Positions 30,801 through 38,126 of a DNA stretch of 64,000 nucleotides are shown piece by piece (within the stretch, counting starts at the first letter, position 1; each line of letters opens with the position of its first letter). Under the pieces are notes generated by a model. It had not been told where the DNA came from and ran no database searches. It worked only from the letters and a program-made list of their open reading frames with translations. The translations under genes were made by a program, and so were the position numbers. The DNA comes from Sphaerolaimus hirsutus (lineage: Eukaryota; Nematoda; Chromadorea; Monhysterida; Sphaerolaimidae): positions 15,752,529 to 15,816,528 of the forward strand of contig OZ038451.1 in the NCBI GenBank assembly GCA_964036195.1, in the 5' to 3' direction.

Positions 30801-32986
30801 CATTGGGGTTTCGGGATCAGGACAGCAAAACCCCGAAATTTTCTGGATTTCGGGATCAGGATCCCCATTGAACCCTACTTTTTGTGGGTACTCCACTCAA
30901 TTTGTGACCTCCTCGGACCAAAATAAACTTTTTTTACTAAAATAAAATCAAAAATGCAGGAAACGCCCAATTCTGGCGGTCTAGAGCCAGAAAACGACCT
31001 GCACCAAGAAGTGTCCGACTGTGATCATGGCAGCGACATCAACAACGATGAGGAGAATGGCCAGCAGACAGCCGTCAGAGTCGGACAAGAACTTGACGAG
31101 AATCCAGCGGTCATCGGGACTGTCACGAGCTTGTCTAAAGTAAGTTCAAGTTCAGCTCCCCCTGACGCTTAGGGTGGGTGTAAATAAGTGGGACATCAGT
31201 GCTTACCCTGGGGTAAATAACTGATCGGAAACAAAATAAAAAAATAAATTGACTACTGTATTTCCTCAATATACCCCCCCTCGAAATTCCCCCGTCCTCA
31301 AATACCCCCCTCAAAATAGACACTATACATCTATTAGCACCCCCCTCGAAATACACCCCCCAAATTGAGTGTAAAGGGAACGTATACCACAAAAGTTATG
31401 GTTTGTGATCCGGGCAATGCAGAACACACATAAAACCATGGTTCTACTGTTAAAAATGTGTATGTCCTTGCAGTGAATATAACAATTACCTAGGTAATAG
31501 GTATACTCGACGGACCACAAAGTATGCACCCAAAATTATTTATGTCTTGCTTGGTCGATAACGAGCGAGCTTGATACTTATGTATGCATGCACTTTCACA
31601 AAAAGAAACATTCTTCAAAAAAGAAAAAGGCGGGGTCGCATACAAACAAGGAATGTTTTACCCATCATGTTGTTTTTTTAAATTTTTTTGCTGGAATTAT
31701 TTTAATTTTATCAATGATGATGTCATGATATAGTGTTTCCTTATGAAAAATGCATAGCATGCGGTCCGATGAGTATACTCAATTTGGAGTGTTTGCCCAT
31801 CTCAATTATTCGATCTACAATTCTATGTTTTGCAGGATGCCTATGCACCAATCCCTGAAAAGGATGGGATCATGGTGTCGACGACCCGCAAAAAGACCAT
31901 CCGGTTGGATGTGTGGGGCAAATCGCTCTCAGATTCGGACGGAGACCTGGATGAAGCCATCGCAAAGACTTATGGTCCGACCTTAAGTCCAGTTCCAAGC
32001 GATGATGAGTTTCAAGACTCAGATTCAGACTCAGAGGAGCGACGCAGACGTGAGGAGGTGATTTGAGTTGGCCGATATTTTTTTAAGTTAAAAAACACAA
32101 TGTCTGAACGAAACGTTTTAAAAAACGTTGGACGAAATGTTTAGTATTCGGCACTAGAAATTTTTGCGCATAATTTCACACACTCTAATTTCATATTCAC
32201 ATTGGTGGTTGTTTTCATTGGTTTTGTGGCATTTTTAGTATCAAAGCATACATTTTTATATGTGTTATCTAAAAATGAACCCCCTTGTATTACCCCCTGA
32301 AAAACTACCGTATATCCTCGAATAAGACCCCCCTCGAATAACTCCCCCCTCAACAACACTGACGAAAAAATAACTCCCTCCCTCGAATAACTCCCCCTCT
32401 GTCTTAAAAATATGCTATACATGTTACGAAAAATTATCGATGAAAATACAAAAGAATGCAACGTAAGGCTGCGACAGCATTTACATGACATGTACGCAGT
32501 GTATAAACACCTTTTTTACGTTGTTTAAGTGGTAAATACATGGATTACGTGAGTTGACAGACTGCATTCATACAATGAATTCAGTCCAAGTTTCTGGGGA
32601 AAAATTACTACCTCCCTTGAATAAGTACCTCATAAGTTCATAACTCCCCCAGGGTCTTTTTCGAGGATATACGGTATATGAAAAATAAAAAAACCCTAAG
32701 GGGAAATGTGGGTTATATCAAATTATTATTTTTACACATGCAGGGGATAGCAGATCTGTGCACCGGGTGTGGCTTCGATGGATTAAATCGACGAAGTCCC
32801 GTGAAAGCCAGTGGTCGGAAGAAAATGGGTCTCCAAACGAAGACTAGGGGAAACCGTGCTGCTTCAACTTCCAAAACAGTACCAGGCGGGGTGCCGGCAT
32901 CGCGACCATCTTCGAACGACTACAGTGGACGCACTACAAGATCCCGTTCCAAGAGCATTTCATCCGATCCGGAAGATAAAACCTAA
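15742..32986 (+). CDS. BED zinc finger plus hAT transposase, intron-rich gene
   Basis: Twenty-one exons join without a stop into about 1,390 codons. In order: acidic lead; BED finger (SPLWKYL, CKPC, HYLSRH) over three exons; hAT RNase-H-like core with GSDIW, VTDNGANM, CFAHT and DTRWSSTFYL; C-terminal dimerisation motif PATTAAEERVFS; then some 550 residues of acidic/basic low-complexity tail ending in TAA. In hAT enzymes the catalytic triad is D, D, E with a CxxH, and all are visible. Transposase genes usually have few introns; 20 introns full of other elements, and no recognised flanking TIRs, point to a host gene derived from a hAT element (domestication is inferred). The N-terminus upstream of 15742 is uncertain and may include the acidic and SET exons. 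Confidence 0.7.
15958..16207. mobile_element. CCGTATTT-family element
   Basis: CCATATTTCCTTGAAATAG to AATTCGAGGAAATACGG, with TA flanks. In the intron between the first two BED exons. Confidence 0.7.
16466..16572 (+). CDS. hAT gene exon: BED Cys pair
   Basis: Acceptor AATTCTCAG, then VKYEKLNKP, then GICKPCTVARVQQKK, supplying C-x2-C. Donor CTAGG|GTTAGT, phase 2. The frame is open upstream to about 16362, but this acceptor gives normal BED spacing and phase agreement. Confidence 0.6.
17060..17260 (+). CDS. hAT gene exon: BED His pair and basic stretch
   Basis: Acceptor CACTCACAG. Encodes LNRHYLSRHS (H-x4-H completing the BED finger) and a lysine-rich segment KERKRKQKKKSK that could act as a nuclear localisation signal. 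The stronger-looking donor GTGAGT at 17257 leaves the wrong phase; GTATTT at 17261 (phase 2) restores the frame with the next exon. Confidence 0.6.
18121..18342 (+). CDS. hAT gene exon: start of RNase-H core
   Basis: Acceptor TTGTTACAG. Begins MKIKVNSHSF and ends TLGSDI plus the first two bases of Trp; the Asp in GSDIW aligns with the first catalytic Asp of hAT transposases. Donor TG|GTTAGT, phase 2. Confidence 0.75.
18412..18628. mobile_element. GTCAACT-family element
   Basis: CACACACTGGAGCTGGATGT then CAACTGAATC at the left is mirrored by GATGTCAACTAGCGTATGTG at the right. In a hAT-gene intron. Confidence 0.55.
18678..19107. mobile_element. GGCCGCGTTTACA TIR element
   Basis: AGGCCGCGTTTACATGTTTT is mirrored by ACGTGTAAACGCGGTCTT. 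Interior has TGTGAAGACTCAAC and related words. Looser relatives at 14423 and 22402. Confidence 0.65.
19273..19456 (+). CDS. hAT gene exon
   Basis: Acceptor TAACACAG; completes GSDIW and encodes SAKHGESMMCVIAYF, then LKECHSTNAETVCKRF and GISEDQIFR. This is the strand and helix segment between the two catalytic Asp residues. Donor CGG|GTGCGT, phase 0. Confidence 0.75.
20013..20129 (+). CDS. hAT gene exon: second catalytic Asp
   Basis: Acceptor CATTTTCAG. Starts MVTDNGANMKKS, the near-universal hAT VTDNxxNM block with the second catalytic Asp. Donor CCG|GTTGGT; an in-phase alternative lies 9 bases on. Confidence 0.8.
20235..20604. mobile_element. CCGTATAT-variant family element
   Basis: CCGTATATCCTTGAATAACT to TACTGGAGGATATATGG, with TA flanks. 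Tandem CCCCC-rich motif inside. In a hAT-gene intron. Confidence 0.75.
20636..20968. mobile_element. CCGTATTT-family element
   Basis: CTGTATTTGCTTAAATAATT to TTATTCAAGCAAATACGG. Shares its interior with 11892-12264, including the ACGAGTGAGGAA word. It sits 31 bp after the previous element. Confidence 0.8.
21122..21259 (+). CDS. hAT gene exon: CxxH
   Basis: Acceptor TTCAAAG. DELRPDEILKY leads to WSGCFAHTIQ, containing the C-x2-H that follows the second Asp in hAT transposases. Donor CAG|GTAACT, phase 0. Confidence 0.75.
21606..21818 (+). CDS. hAT gene exon: DTRW motif
   Basis: Acceptor CCTCATACAG. Encodes LTVHGGLRDSP, helical DILEAAKKLVEK and VDTRWSSTFYLTERL, the conserved TRWxS block. Donor CTG|GTGAGT, phase 0. 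Confidence 0.8.
21864..22060. mobile_element. GGGTTGGC-family partial copy
   Basis: Shares ATTTTTAGTACTAAGCACTA, TTGCGCGCAAGCGCGC and TTGGTGGTTGTTTTCATTGG with the element at 44906-45486 and with 32066-32270. No intact ends. Confidence 0.5.
22141..22389 (+). CDS. hAT gene exon: helical insertion domain
   Basis: Acceptor TTATTTGCAG. All-helical stretch with SDWGKLEAFNDYMGRF and EKHVTASMVIAYTKQML, matching the hAT W-x-L...pf..T..ls pattern. Donor AAG|GTTTGT, phase 0. Confidence 0.75.
22402..22985. mobile_element. Degenerate GTTTACA-type element
   Basis: TTTTGTTAACAAGTTTTTTT and GTGACAACTCAAC at the left are loosely mirrored by GAGTTGTCACAAAAATTGTA at about 22955. Ends poorly defined. Confidence 0.35.
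23317..23544. mobile_element. GGGATC-family element, C-strand orientation
   Basis: TAGGGTTCAATCAAACGGGAT at the left and TTTTGAACCCTA at the right. The interior is tandem AATCCCGATCCCGAAA. In the intron before the exon at 23591. Confidence 0.7.
23591..23899 (+). CDS. hAT gene exon: LDRKF region
   Basis: Acceptor ATTTTACAG. Contains FDPFWALCTLLDRKF, the hAT region leading to the C-terminal domain, then an acidic run (EEEDDDTPPAD) and basic AKAKKSRAD. Donor GAG|GTGAGT, phase 0. Confidence 0.75.
24100..24580. repeat. AGCTATCTATC / poly-C element
   Basis: Runs of C and G (GGGGGGGG, CCCCCCCC) alternate with CAGCTATCTATC words. Similar stretches at 30066, 35935, 51130 and 52885. In a hAT-gene intron; ends unclear. 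Confidence 0.5.
24748..24954 (+). CDS. hAT gene exon: pre-dimerisation
   Basis: Acceptor CTTTCAG. LMLMEANDMGLSSDEEQDD, then helical FKAHLEKMATKP and SLEYWYEL, the Trp-containing start of the hAT C-terminal motif. Donor CTT|GTAAGT, phase 0. Confidence 0.75.
25317..25539. mobile_element. CCGTATTT-family fragment
   Basis: GGGTATTCAAGCGGAGGAAT at the left and CTATTCAACCAAATACAG at the right. AT core shared with other members. Confidence 0.5.
25572..25718 (+). CDS. hAT gene exon: dimerisation motif and catalytic Glu
   Basis: Acceptor CATTTCAG. FHQLAKVAVVCLSVPATTAAEERVFS fits the hAT C-terminal signature in full (LA..A...LSVPAT.A..ERVFS, read in pieces). The Glu before RVFS aligns with the third catalytic residue. 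Donor CAG|GTGTGT, phase 0. Confidence 0.85.
26181..26468 (+). CDS. hAT gene exon: end of hAT domain, acidic tail begins
   Basis: Acceptor TTATCGCAG. LATETIIKLNRD closes the hAT fold; a basic stretch (RMSKKGKALD) and an acidic Ser run (DDSESESESDNEDEN) follow. Donor GCG|GTGAGT, phase 0. Confidence 0.75.
26551..26964. mobile_element. CCGTATTT-family element
   Basis: CCGTATTTCCACGAAA to TTCCACGAAATACAG with TA flanks. The change CCACG in one arm is mirrored by CGTGG-equivalent sequence in the other. Tandem CTCGAAATACCCCC inside. Confidence 0.75.
27120..27215 (+). CDS. hAT gene exon, tandem duplicate copy 1
   Basis: Acceptor AATTTACAG. RGGTKSKISTDTGSTSND then ASNLVVK|GTAAAT. The acceptor region and the first 80 bp of exon match 27760-27886. 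Both copies are phase 0, so inclusion of both or of either keeps frame. Confidence 0.55.
27279..27510. mobile_element. CTACACACAC element, GTGAAAAC subfamily
   Basis: CCTTCACACACTAGTCTTCAC at the left (first 20 bases shown in part) is mirrored by GTGAAAACTAGTGTGTGTAG. It lies between the two duplicate exons. Relative at 11106-11350. Confidence 0.7.
27808..28081 (+). CDS. hAT gene exon, duplicate copy 2, before introner
   Basis: Same start as 27120-27215, then unique NSRRQLNRDAKTKRV and IPRKHIFHQLQLIG. Ends TATCAG|GTGCCACTCC in phase 1 at the edge of a TIR element. Confidence 0.6.
28082..28270 (+). mobile_element. Introner-like TIR element acting as an intron
   Basis: The 189-bp interval begins GTGCCACTCCCAGACCCTGT and ends ACAGGGTCTGGGAGTGCCCC plus CAG. 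The ends are inverted copies of one another over more than 30 bp (CACTCCCAGACCCTGTAAAA, then TGCCCTGTAAAAT). Removing it as a GT-AG intron joins TCA-G to CA-CAA in frame. A second copy at 59908-60312 interrupts another coding region in the same way. Confidence 0.7.
28271..28431 (+). CDS. hAT gene exon, after introner
   Basis: Begins two bases into a codon; AQDIKIIANQQKIKTQKF then FESRDVTSYNPEHDD. Donor TCG|GTGAGT, phase 0. Function of this tail unknown. Confidence 0.6.
28478..28796. mobile_element. GGGATGGCAAGC element (AAGCGC/TTTTTT motif)
   Basis: AGGGATGGCAAGCGCTTTTTT (terminal 20 bases) at the left is mirrored by GAGCTTTTTCCATCCCTA. Repeats of AAGCGCTTTTTTT. Part of the GGGTTGGC superfamily. 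Confidence 0.65.
29178..29354. mobile_element. GTCAACT-family element
   Basis: GCCCACACACGCTATTTGAC and CCAAATGTCAACTGGTTCC are mirrored by GGCACCAGTTGACATTTGAT and GTCAACTAGCGTGTGG. Closest relative 58614-58872. Confidence 0.75.
29545..29880 (+). CDS. hAT gene tail exon
   Basis: Acceptor TTCCTACAG; 112 codons. Basic patches (KQRQEQKRAKRQ, RPQKRKRTGRD) are likely nuclear localisation signals, followed by acidic Ala-rich sequence. Donor AAG|GTTCGA is weak; a GTGCCT 21 bases earlier is an alternative. Confidence 0.6.
30290..30415 (+). CDS. hAT gene tail exon
   Basis: Acceptor CGTTTTCAG. LTFEEKAAKTRDNFN then SIEEEREEDVAH; coiled-coil-like charge pattern. Donor CAT|GTGAGT, phase 0. Confidence 0.6.
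30423..30875. mobile_element. GGGATC-family element
   Basis: TAGGGTAAACGGGGTTGACT to GGATCCCCATTGAACCCTA; repeated TTTCGGGATTGGG inside. Occupies most of the intron after 30415. Confidence 0.6.
30960..31139 (+). CDS. hAT gene tail exon
   Basis: Acceptor AAAATGCAG. Acidic: EPENDLHQEVSDCDHGSD, INNDEENGQQ. Donor AAA|GTAAGT, phase 0. Confidence 0.6.
31256..31390. mobile_element. CCGTATTT-family 5' part
   Basis: CTGTATTTCCTCAATATACC then CCCCTCGAAATACACCCCC; the right end is missing. Confidence 0.5.
31836..32057 (+). CDS. hAT gene tail exon
   Basis: Acceptor TTTTGCAG. TTRKKTIRLDVWGKSL, then acidic SDDEFQDSDSDSEERRRREE. Donor GAG|GTGATT, phase 0. Confidence 0.6.
32308..32674. mobile_element. CCGTATAT-variant element
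   Basis: CCGTATATCCTCGAATAAGA to TTTTTCGAGGATATACGG with TA flanks. The ATAT variant is present in both arms. Confidence 0.75.
32744..32986 (+). CDS. hAT gene terminal exon
   Basis: Acceptor CACATGCAG. LCTGCGFDGLNRR, basic/Ser-rich KASGRKKMG and TRSRSKSISSDPEDKT, then TAA at 32984. An AATAAA lies at 33365 but within a repeat; the true poly(A) site is unknown. Confidence 0.65.
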   Translation, partial: GIADLCTGCGFDGLNRRSPVKASGRKKMGLQTKTRGNRAASTSKTVPGGVPASRPSSNDYSGRTTRSRSKSISSDPEDKT

Positions 32987-33304
32987 TTGTCGTCGCCTAA
33001 AAGGGACGTATCCAGTAATTACATGTATGCAAACATATACATACATATATGGCAGCAAGAAAAGAAAACATTCGTGTATTTTCGAGATTATTTAACAAAA
33101 ATAACCGCCTATGAAAGGACACAGGACAATGCGCCCTCGGGCGCAAATTTTTTCAAAATAGCTGGAAAATTTGTACCAAATGTGGCATTTTTACCGAGTT
33201 TTTTAGTTTCACCTGAAAATGGGATACGACCCCCCCTGCTGGATACGACCCTGTCAGTCACTTGATTATGGAATTGCATTTTGATGTGATCCACATTCAG
33301 TGAA

Positions 33305-33390
33305 GGTTGACAAGCGAAATTTTATTTCGATATTATTTTTTATAAAGCTTAAGTCTTATTTTGAAATAAAAAAATCTAGTTTGCCAACCC
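33305..33390. mobile_element. GGGTTGGC-family mini copy
   Basis: GGTTGACAAGCGAAATTTTA to AAATCTAGTTTGCCAACCCT, with TTTATTTCGATATT mirrored inside. Gene-free DNA on both sides (32987-33700). Confidence 0.5.
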
Positions 33391-33723
33391 TGATAATCTT
33401 CGTATTTTTGTAGTGATCTTTATTGTTTCATTCATTCAATATACACAATTTTACGCATGTCCAAAAGTGCACTAATAGGTTTATTTGGATTCAAAATGTT
33501 TACGTCGATAATTAGCTGTCTGAATTATGTGCTCGATAACTACTTTACACACTTCAAATATGTTTACTATCAAAAGACAATGAACATTCACTTCATGCTA
33601 TCCTTTTTTAGTGCTGAGCAATCGGCCTAGTCATGCCATGAAAAGCTGCTGGAGGGGTTGCCCTGGGCAACCCCCCTGCCTACTAGACCCTACTTAATCA
33701 GCACCTACAGCTACCTACAACTA

Positions 33724-33853
33724 GGGTTCAAACGGGATATACTTTTCGGGATCAGGATCGGGATTCACTTTTTGAGATTTCGGGATCGGGATTGGGGTTT
33801 CGGGATCGGGATTGGTATTTTGAGATTTCGGGATCGGGATCCCGTTTGAACCC
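33724..33853. mobile_element. GGGATC-family mini element
   Basis: TAGGGTTCAAACGGGATATA to GGATCCCGTTTGAACCCTA, only 130 bp. The interior is three rounds of TTTCGGGATCGGGATTGG. Confidence 0.8.
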
Positions 33854-33989
33854 TAGCTACAACAACTACATACCTTTTAAACAGGGAATTTTAAGTAACT
33901 TATCTAGCCAACATCGAGTCCACACATCGAGATCTCTATCATCATCACTCTCTTAAATATATCCTCCTACATACAAACTGCTACCTACC

Positions 33990-34350
33990 TACCTACACAC
34001 AGTGCCTCGCACTGATCCCCCAGGGCACACCCGAGAACCTAGGGAGAGCGTGGGCCATTACTTCCAGTCTCTCCTGGTGGGTGGCAATTACCTCCACCTC
34101 ACCGGGGTGTCCCTCCGAGTCCGAACATGCCGCAACAGCTGGATACACCCAAAAAGCATCGGAGAGGTGGGACATTAAATCCACCTCTCTCATGGCAGGT
34201 GGCAATTACACCCACCGTGCCATTGGGTGTCCCAGCATGCCGCAGCCCCAAAATCCAACCATCACACCAAACTACTGGGCTGCCACGCTCTGATCATGTC
34301 CATCCTGATGTCCTCCTTGTCGTGTATGCTGCATCCCAAATAAGCTGATA
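33990..34350. repeat. Imperfect duplicated segment, unrecognised
   Basis: GGCAATTACCTCCACCTCAC...GGGTGTCCC near 34085 recurs as GGCAATTACACCCACCGTGC...GGGTGTCCC near 34200, each followed by CATGCCGCA. Composition differs from the AT-rich flanks. It might be a retroelement remnant; no protein motif seen. Confidence 0.35.
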
Positions 34351-34637
34351 TATTTTAGAAATGCCGGACATTTTAGAAAATTATGCTAGATATTTTGCAA
34401 ACTGGATTAGTGTCAATATCACAATCAAATTGGCACCAGGTGCCTGTTCCAAGCCCTGTTAAGTGTTAAGTCAAGAGTCAAATATCATGTAAAATGTAGC
34501 AGAGCAGGCAAATGTCATTATGTGTCAAAAATGACCGCAATTGTACTATTTTTTTCATTTAGGGGAGACGGCAAATGGAAAAGTCAAAAAGTTGGCTAAT
34601 TGCCAACGCGAAGTCCTAATATGGGGAGTCTTCCATA

Positions 34638-35236
34638 GGGTTCAAACGGGATTGAATTTTCGGGATCGGGATCGGGATTCACTTTTTGAGATTTCGGGAT
34701 CGGGATCGGGATTGGGATTGGGGTTTCGGGATCGGGATCGGGATTGGTTTTTTGAGATTTCAGGATCGGGATCGGGATCGGGATTGGCCGGGATTGGGGT
34801 CACGGGATCGGGATCGGGATTGGGATAGGCATTTTTCCGGGATCGGGATTGGGTTCTAAGGATAGATATTTTGGCCATTTTTCTGGCATTCACAGTTGTT
34901 CATAAAGGTCTCAAAACACTGTCAGATGCCAGAAAAGTGACATAAAATTGACGCTGGGGGTTTGCATCCACTTTTTTGCATGCAAAAACGTCATTATTTC
35001 ACTTTTTATAATTTCCACTAATTTTTCCGGGATCGGGATCCCGGACTTGGGAGTTTCTCGGGATCGGGATCGGGATTTGAAAACTTTCGGGATCGGGATC
35101 GGGATTGATATTTTTGAGATTTCGGGATCGGGATCGGGATCGGGATTGGGGTTTCGGGATCGGGATCGGGATCGGGACTGGTAAATCCCGGAATTTCACG
35201 GGATCCGGGATCGGGATCGGGATCCCGTTTGAACCC
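34638..35236. mobile_element. GGGATC-family element, long
   Basis: TAGGGTTCAAACGGGATTG to GGATCCCGTTTGAACCCTA. Two G-strand arrays of CGGGATCGGGATT surround a unique AT-rich centre (TGCATCCACTTTTTTGCATG). The centre is shared with 36373-36893 and 37285-37811. Confidence 0.85.
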
Positions 35237-35850
35237 TAGTCTTCCATTCCAGACAAACTACGAGCGAAGGAACGGTATTGTGAAATTTTCTTTTTCGCTC
35301 CCGAATGACTCATTCACACAATGACGTCATTGTCACATTTCTTAGTAAAATGTCAGAAACGGTAATTTTTTTAGCAGTTTTGACGAATATGAACAACACA
35401 GTAGAACTATACGTTGCATGCAGTTTTCCAGGGAAATTTTTTTTAGTACCACAGAACTTTAATGAAGAATACATCAGATTTCAGTGAATGTAAACATAAG
35501 TAAACACTGACATTTGTGCATCTACAATCTAGTATTTACAGACGTAACAGGACATTCGTATATGATGTCATATAAATCAGTTAAATCAAAACAAACAAGG
35601 ATACATAAATTTTCTCAGAACAAATGTATATCTCTCGATGGGTAAATATATGTTGAATAAAGTTTTATGTGTATTATGTTCTGAAAGTACATGTAAGGTT
35701 TACACAAAGTGTTGTTGCATCCACCAGGTACATAAACCTGGTTTTCCAGCTACGTACAACTGTTTCTAAGCGTCACTTTGCGGCAAAACAAAAAAAATAA
35801 AAAACTTCGAAGTTCCGTCATCAGTCACAGCGTAATTTCCAGCCGCCTAG
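35237..35850. other. Gene-free stretch
   Basis: No exon-like frames, no recognised repeats. AT-rich. Confidence 0.4.
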
Positions 35851-36372
35851 AATTATGCCCGGTCCCGCGAGGCTCCGCCACCGCAAGTGCGCCGCGGACA
35901 CAAGCAGGTTGGTGGGAGGTCAGCAGTGGTTCAGTATGGGGGGTTACCCTCCCCCAAAACGCTCCAGCTATCTATCTACCCCAGAGGCCAGACAGAGGCC
36001 ACTCATCTATCTGTATATCCCGAGGTGAAAATTTTGGCTACTAACTCCCTCTCCCCAAATCGGTGGGTTGTGAGAAAAGTATTTGGAGTGTTTGCGGACA
36101 CCCACGGGATCGAGTTTTGTGCGTGTTTTTTGGGATCGGGATTTTAGAAACAAAATTTTCGTAAAATTTTCGCGTAATTTTTCTAGGCCGCCGCCGGACA
36201 TTGGTGCGCCGCCGGCGCCGGACAGTGCTGCGCCGCCGCCGCCGGACAGTGCTGCGCGCGGTCCCCCGAGGCTCCGCCACCGCAAGTGCGCCGCGGACAC
36301 AAGCAGGTTGGTGGGATGTCAGCAGTGGTTCGGGATTGTGCTTGGTTCTGTGGGATTCAGTGATTCAGGGTA

Positions 36373-36893
36373 GGGTTCAAACGGGATTGACTTTTCGGGA
36401 TCGGGATTCACTTTTTGAGATTTCGGGATCGGGATTGGGGTTTCGGGATCGGGATTGGTTTTCTGAGATTTCTGGATCGGGATTGGCCGGGATTGGGGTC
36501 ACGGGATCGGGATCAGGATTGGGATAGGCATTTTTCCCGGATCGGGATTGGGTTCTAGGGATTGAGATTTCGGCCATTTTTCTGGCATTCACAGTTGTTC
36601 ATAAAGGTCTCAAAACACTGTTGGATGCCAGAAAAGTGGCATAAAATTGACGCTGGGGGTTTGCATCCACTTTTTTGCATGCAAAAACGTCATTATTTCA
36701 CTTTTTATAATTTCCACTAATTTTTCCGGGATCGGGATCCCGGACTTGGGAGTTTCTCGGGATCGGGATTTGAAAATTTTCGGGATCGGGATTGGTATTT
36801 TTGAGATTTCAGGATCGGGATTGGGGTTTCGGGATCGGGACTGGTAAATCCCGGAATTTCACGGGATCCGGGATCGGGATCCCGTTTGAACCC
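36373..36893. mobile_element. GGGATC-family element in array, copy 1
   Basis: TAGGGTTCAAACGGGATTG to GGATCCCGTTTGAACCCTA; same AT-rich centre as 34638-35236, with shorter arrays. Confidence 0.85.
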
Positions 36894-36996
36894 TAATTCA
36901 GGGCACTAACGGGATTGAGTTTTGCGTCTTTTTTAGGGATCGGGATTTTAGAAACAAAATTTTCGTGTACTTTTCTAGGGCGCCGCCGGACATTGG

Positions 36997-37166
36997 TGCG
37001 CCGCCGCCGCCGGACAGTGCTGCGCCGCCGCCGCCGGACAGTGCTGCGCCGCCGCCGCCGGACAGTGCTGCGCCGCCGCCGCCGGACAGTGCTGCGCCGC
37101 CGCCGCCGGACAGTGCTGCGCCGCCGCCGCCGGACAGTGCTGCGCCGCCGCCGCCGGACAGTGCTG
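36997..37166. repeat. 24-bp GC-rich minisatellite, 7 units
   Basis: Seven units built on GCGCCGCCGCCGCCGGACAG plus TGCT. Neighbouring array units have only one or two copies. The 24-bp length keeps several frames open on both strands (for example PPPPDSAA), so the long frames here are not evidence of a gene. Confidence 0.85.
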
Positions 37167-37284
37167 CGCGCGGTCCCCCGAGGCTCCGCCACCGCAAGTG
37201 CGCCGCGGACACAAGCAGGTTGGTGGGATGTCAGCAGTGGTTCGGGATTGTGCTTGGTTTTGTGGGATTCAGTGATTCAGGGTA

Positions 37285-37811
37285 GGGTTCAAACGGGATT
37301 GACTTTTCGGGATCGGGATCGGGATTCACTTTTTGAGATTTCGGGATAGGGATTGGGGTTTCGGGATCGGGATTGGTTTTTTGAGATTTCGGGATCGGGA
37401 TTGGCCGGGATTGGGGTCACGGGATCGGGATTGGGATAGGCATTTTTCCGTGATCGGGATTGGGTTCTAGGGATAGAGATTTCGGCCATTTTTCTGGCAT
37501 TCACAGTTGTTCATAAAGGTCTCAAAACACTGTTGGATGCCAGAAAAGTGGCATAAAATTGACGCTGGGGGTTTGCATCCACTTTTTTGCATGCAAAAAC
37601 GTCATTATTTCACTTTTTATAATTTCCACTAATTTTTCCGGGATCGGGATCCCGGACTTGGGAGTTTCTCGGGATCAGGATCGGGATTTGAAAATTTTCG
37701 CGATCGGGATTGGTATTTTTGAGATTTCGGGATTGGGGGATCGGGATCGGGACTGGTAAATCCCGGAATTTCACGGGATCTGGGATCGGGATCGCGATCC
37801 CGTTTGAACCC
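37285..37811. mobile_element. GGGATC-family element in array, copy 2
   Basis: Near-identical to 36373-36893, with the same ends and centre. Confidence 0.85.
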
Positions 37812-38126
37812 TAATTCAGGGCACTAACGGGATTGAGTTTTGCGTCTTTTTTAGGGATCGGGATTTTAGAAACCAAATTTTCGTAAAATTTTTGTGTACT
37901 TTTTATAGGCTGCCGCCGGACATCGGTGCGCCGCCGGCGCCGGACAGTGCTGCGCCGCCGCCGCCGGACAGTGCTGCGCGCGGTCCCCCGAGGCTCCGCC
38001 ACCGCAAGTGCGCCGCGGACACAAGCAGGTTGGTGGGATGTCAGCAGTGGTTCGGGATTGTGCTTGGTTCTGTGGGATTCAGTGATTCGGGTGCGTGGGC
38101 CGTGGGGTCACTCACGGCCACGGGTT

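Larger units (their letters stand above)
35850..38090. repeat. Tandem array of ~0.8-0.9-kb units
   Basis: The block GGCTCCGCCACCGCAAGTGC and its neighbours recurs near 35870, 36270, 37180 and 37990. In two intervals it is followed by a complete GGGATC-family element. Unit spacing is about 910 and 810 bp; the difference comes from the number of 24-bp repeats. The TIR element has therefore been amplified as part of a tandem unit. Confidence 0.75.

Noticed and set aside
33365..33370. AATAAA as the poly(A) signal of the hAT gene
   Set aside because: Lies inside a GGGTTGGC-family mini element; cannot be distinguished from element sequence.
34430..34520. Possible third introner (ACCAGGTGCCTGTTCCAAGC)
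   Set aside because: Only the left end resembles the family; no matching right end and no coding context.
34642..35199. Frames reading DPDPEIS and RSRSRNPNP
   Set aside because: Direct translation of the GGGATC motif; non-coding TIR element.
36893..37349. Long frames rich in Arg, Pro-Asp-Ser-Ala or Gly-Ala in the GC-rich array
   Set aside because: Produced by the 24-bp repeat in every frame on both strands.
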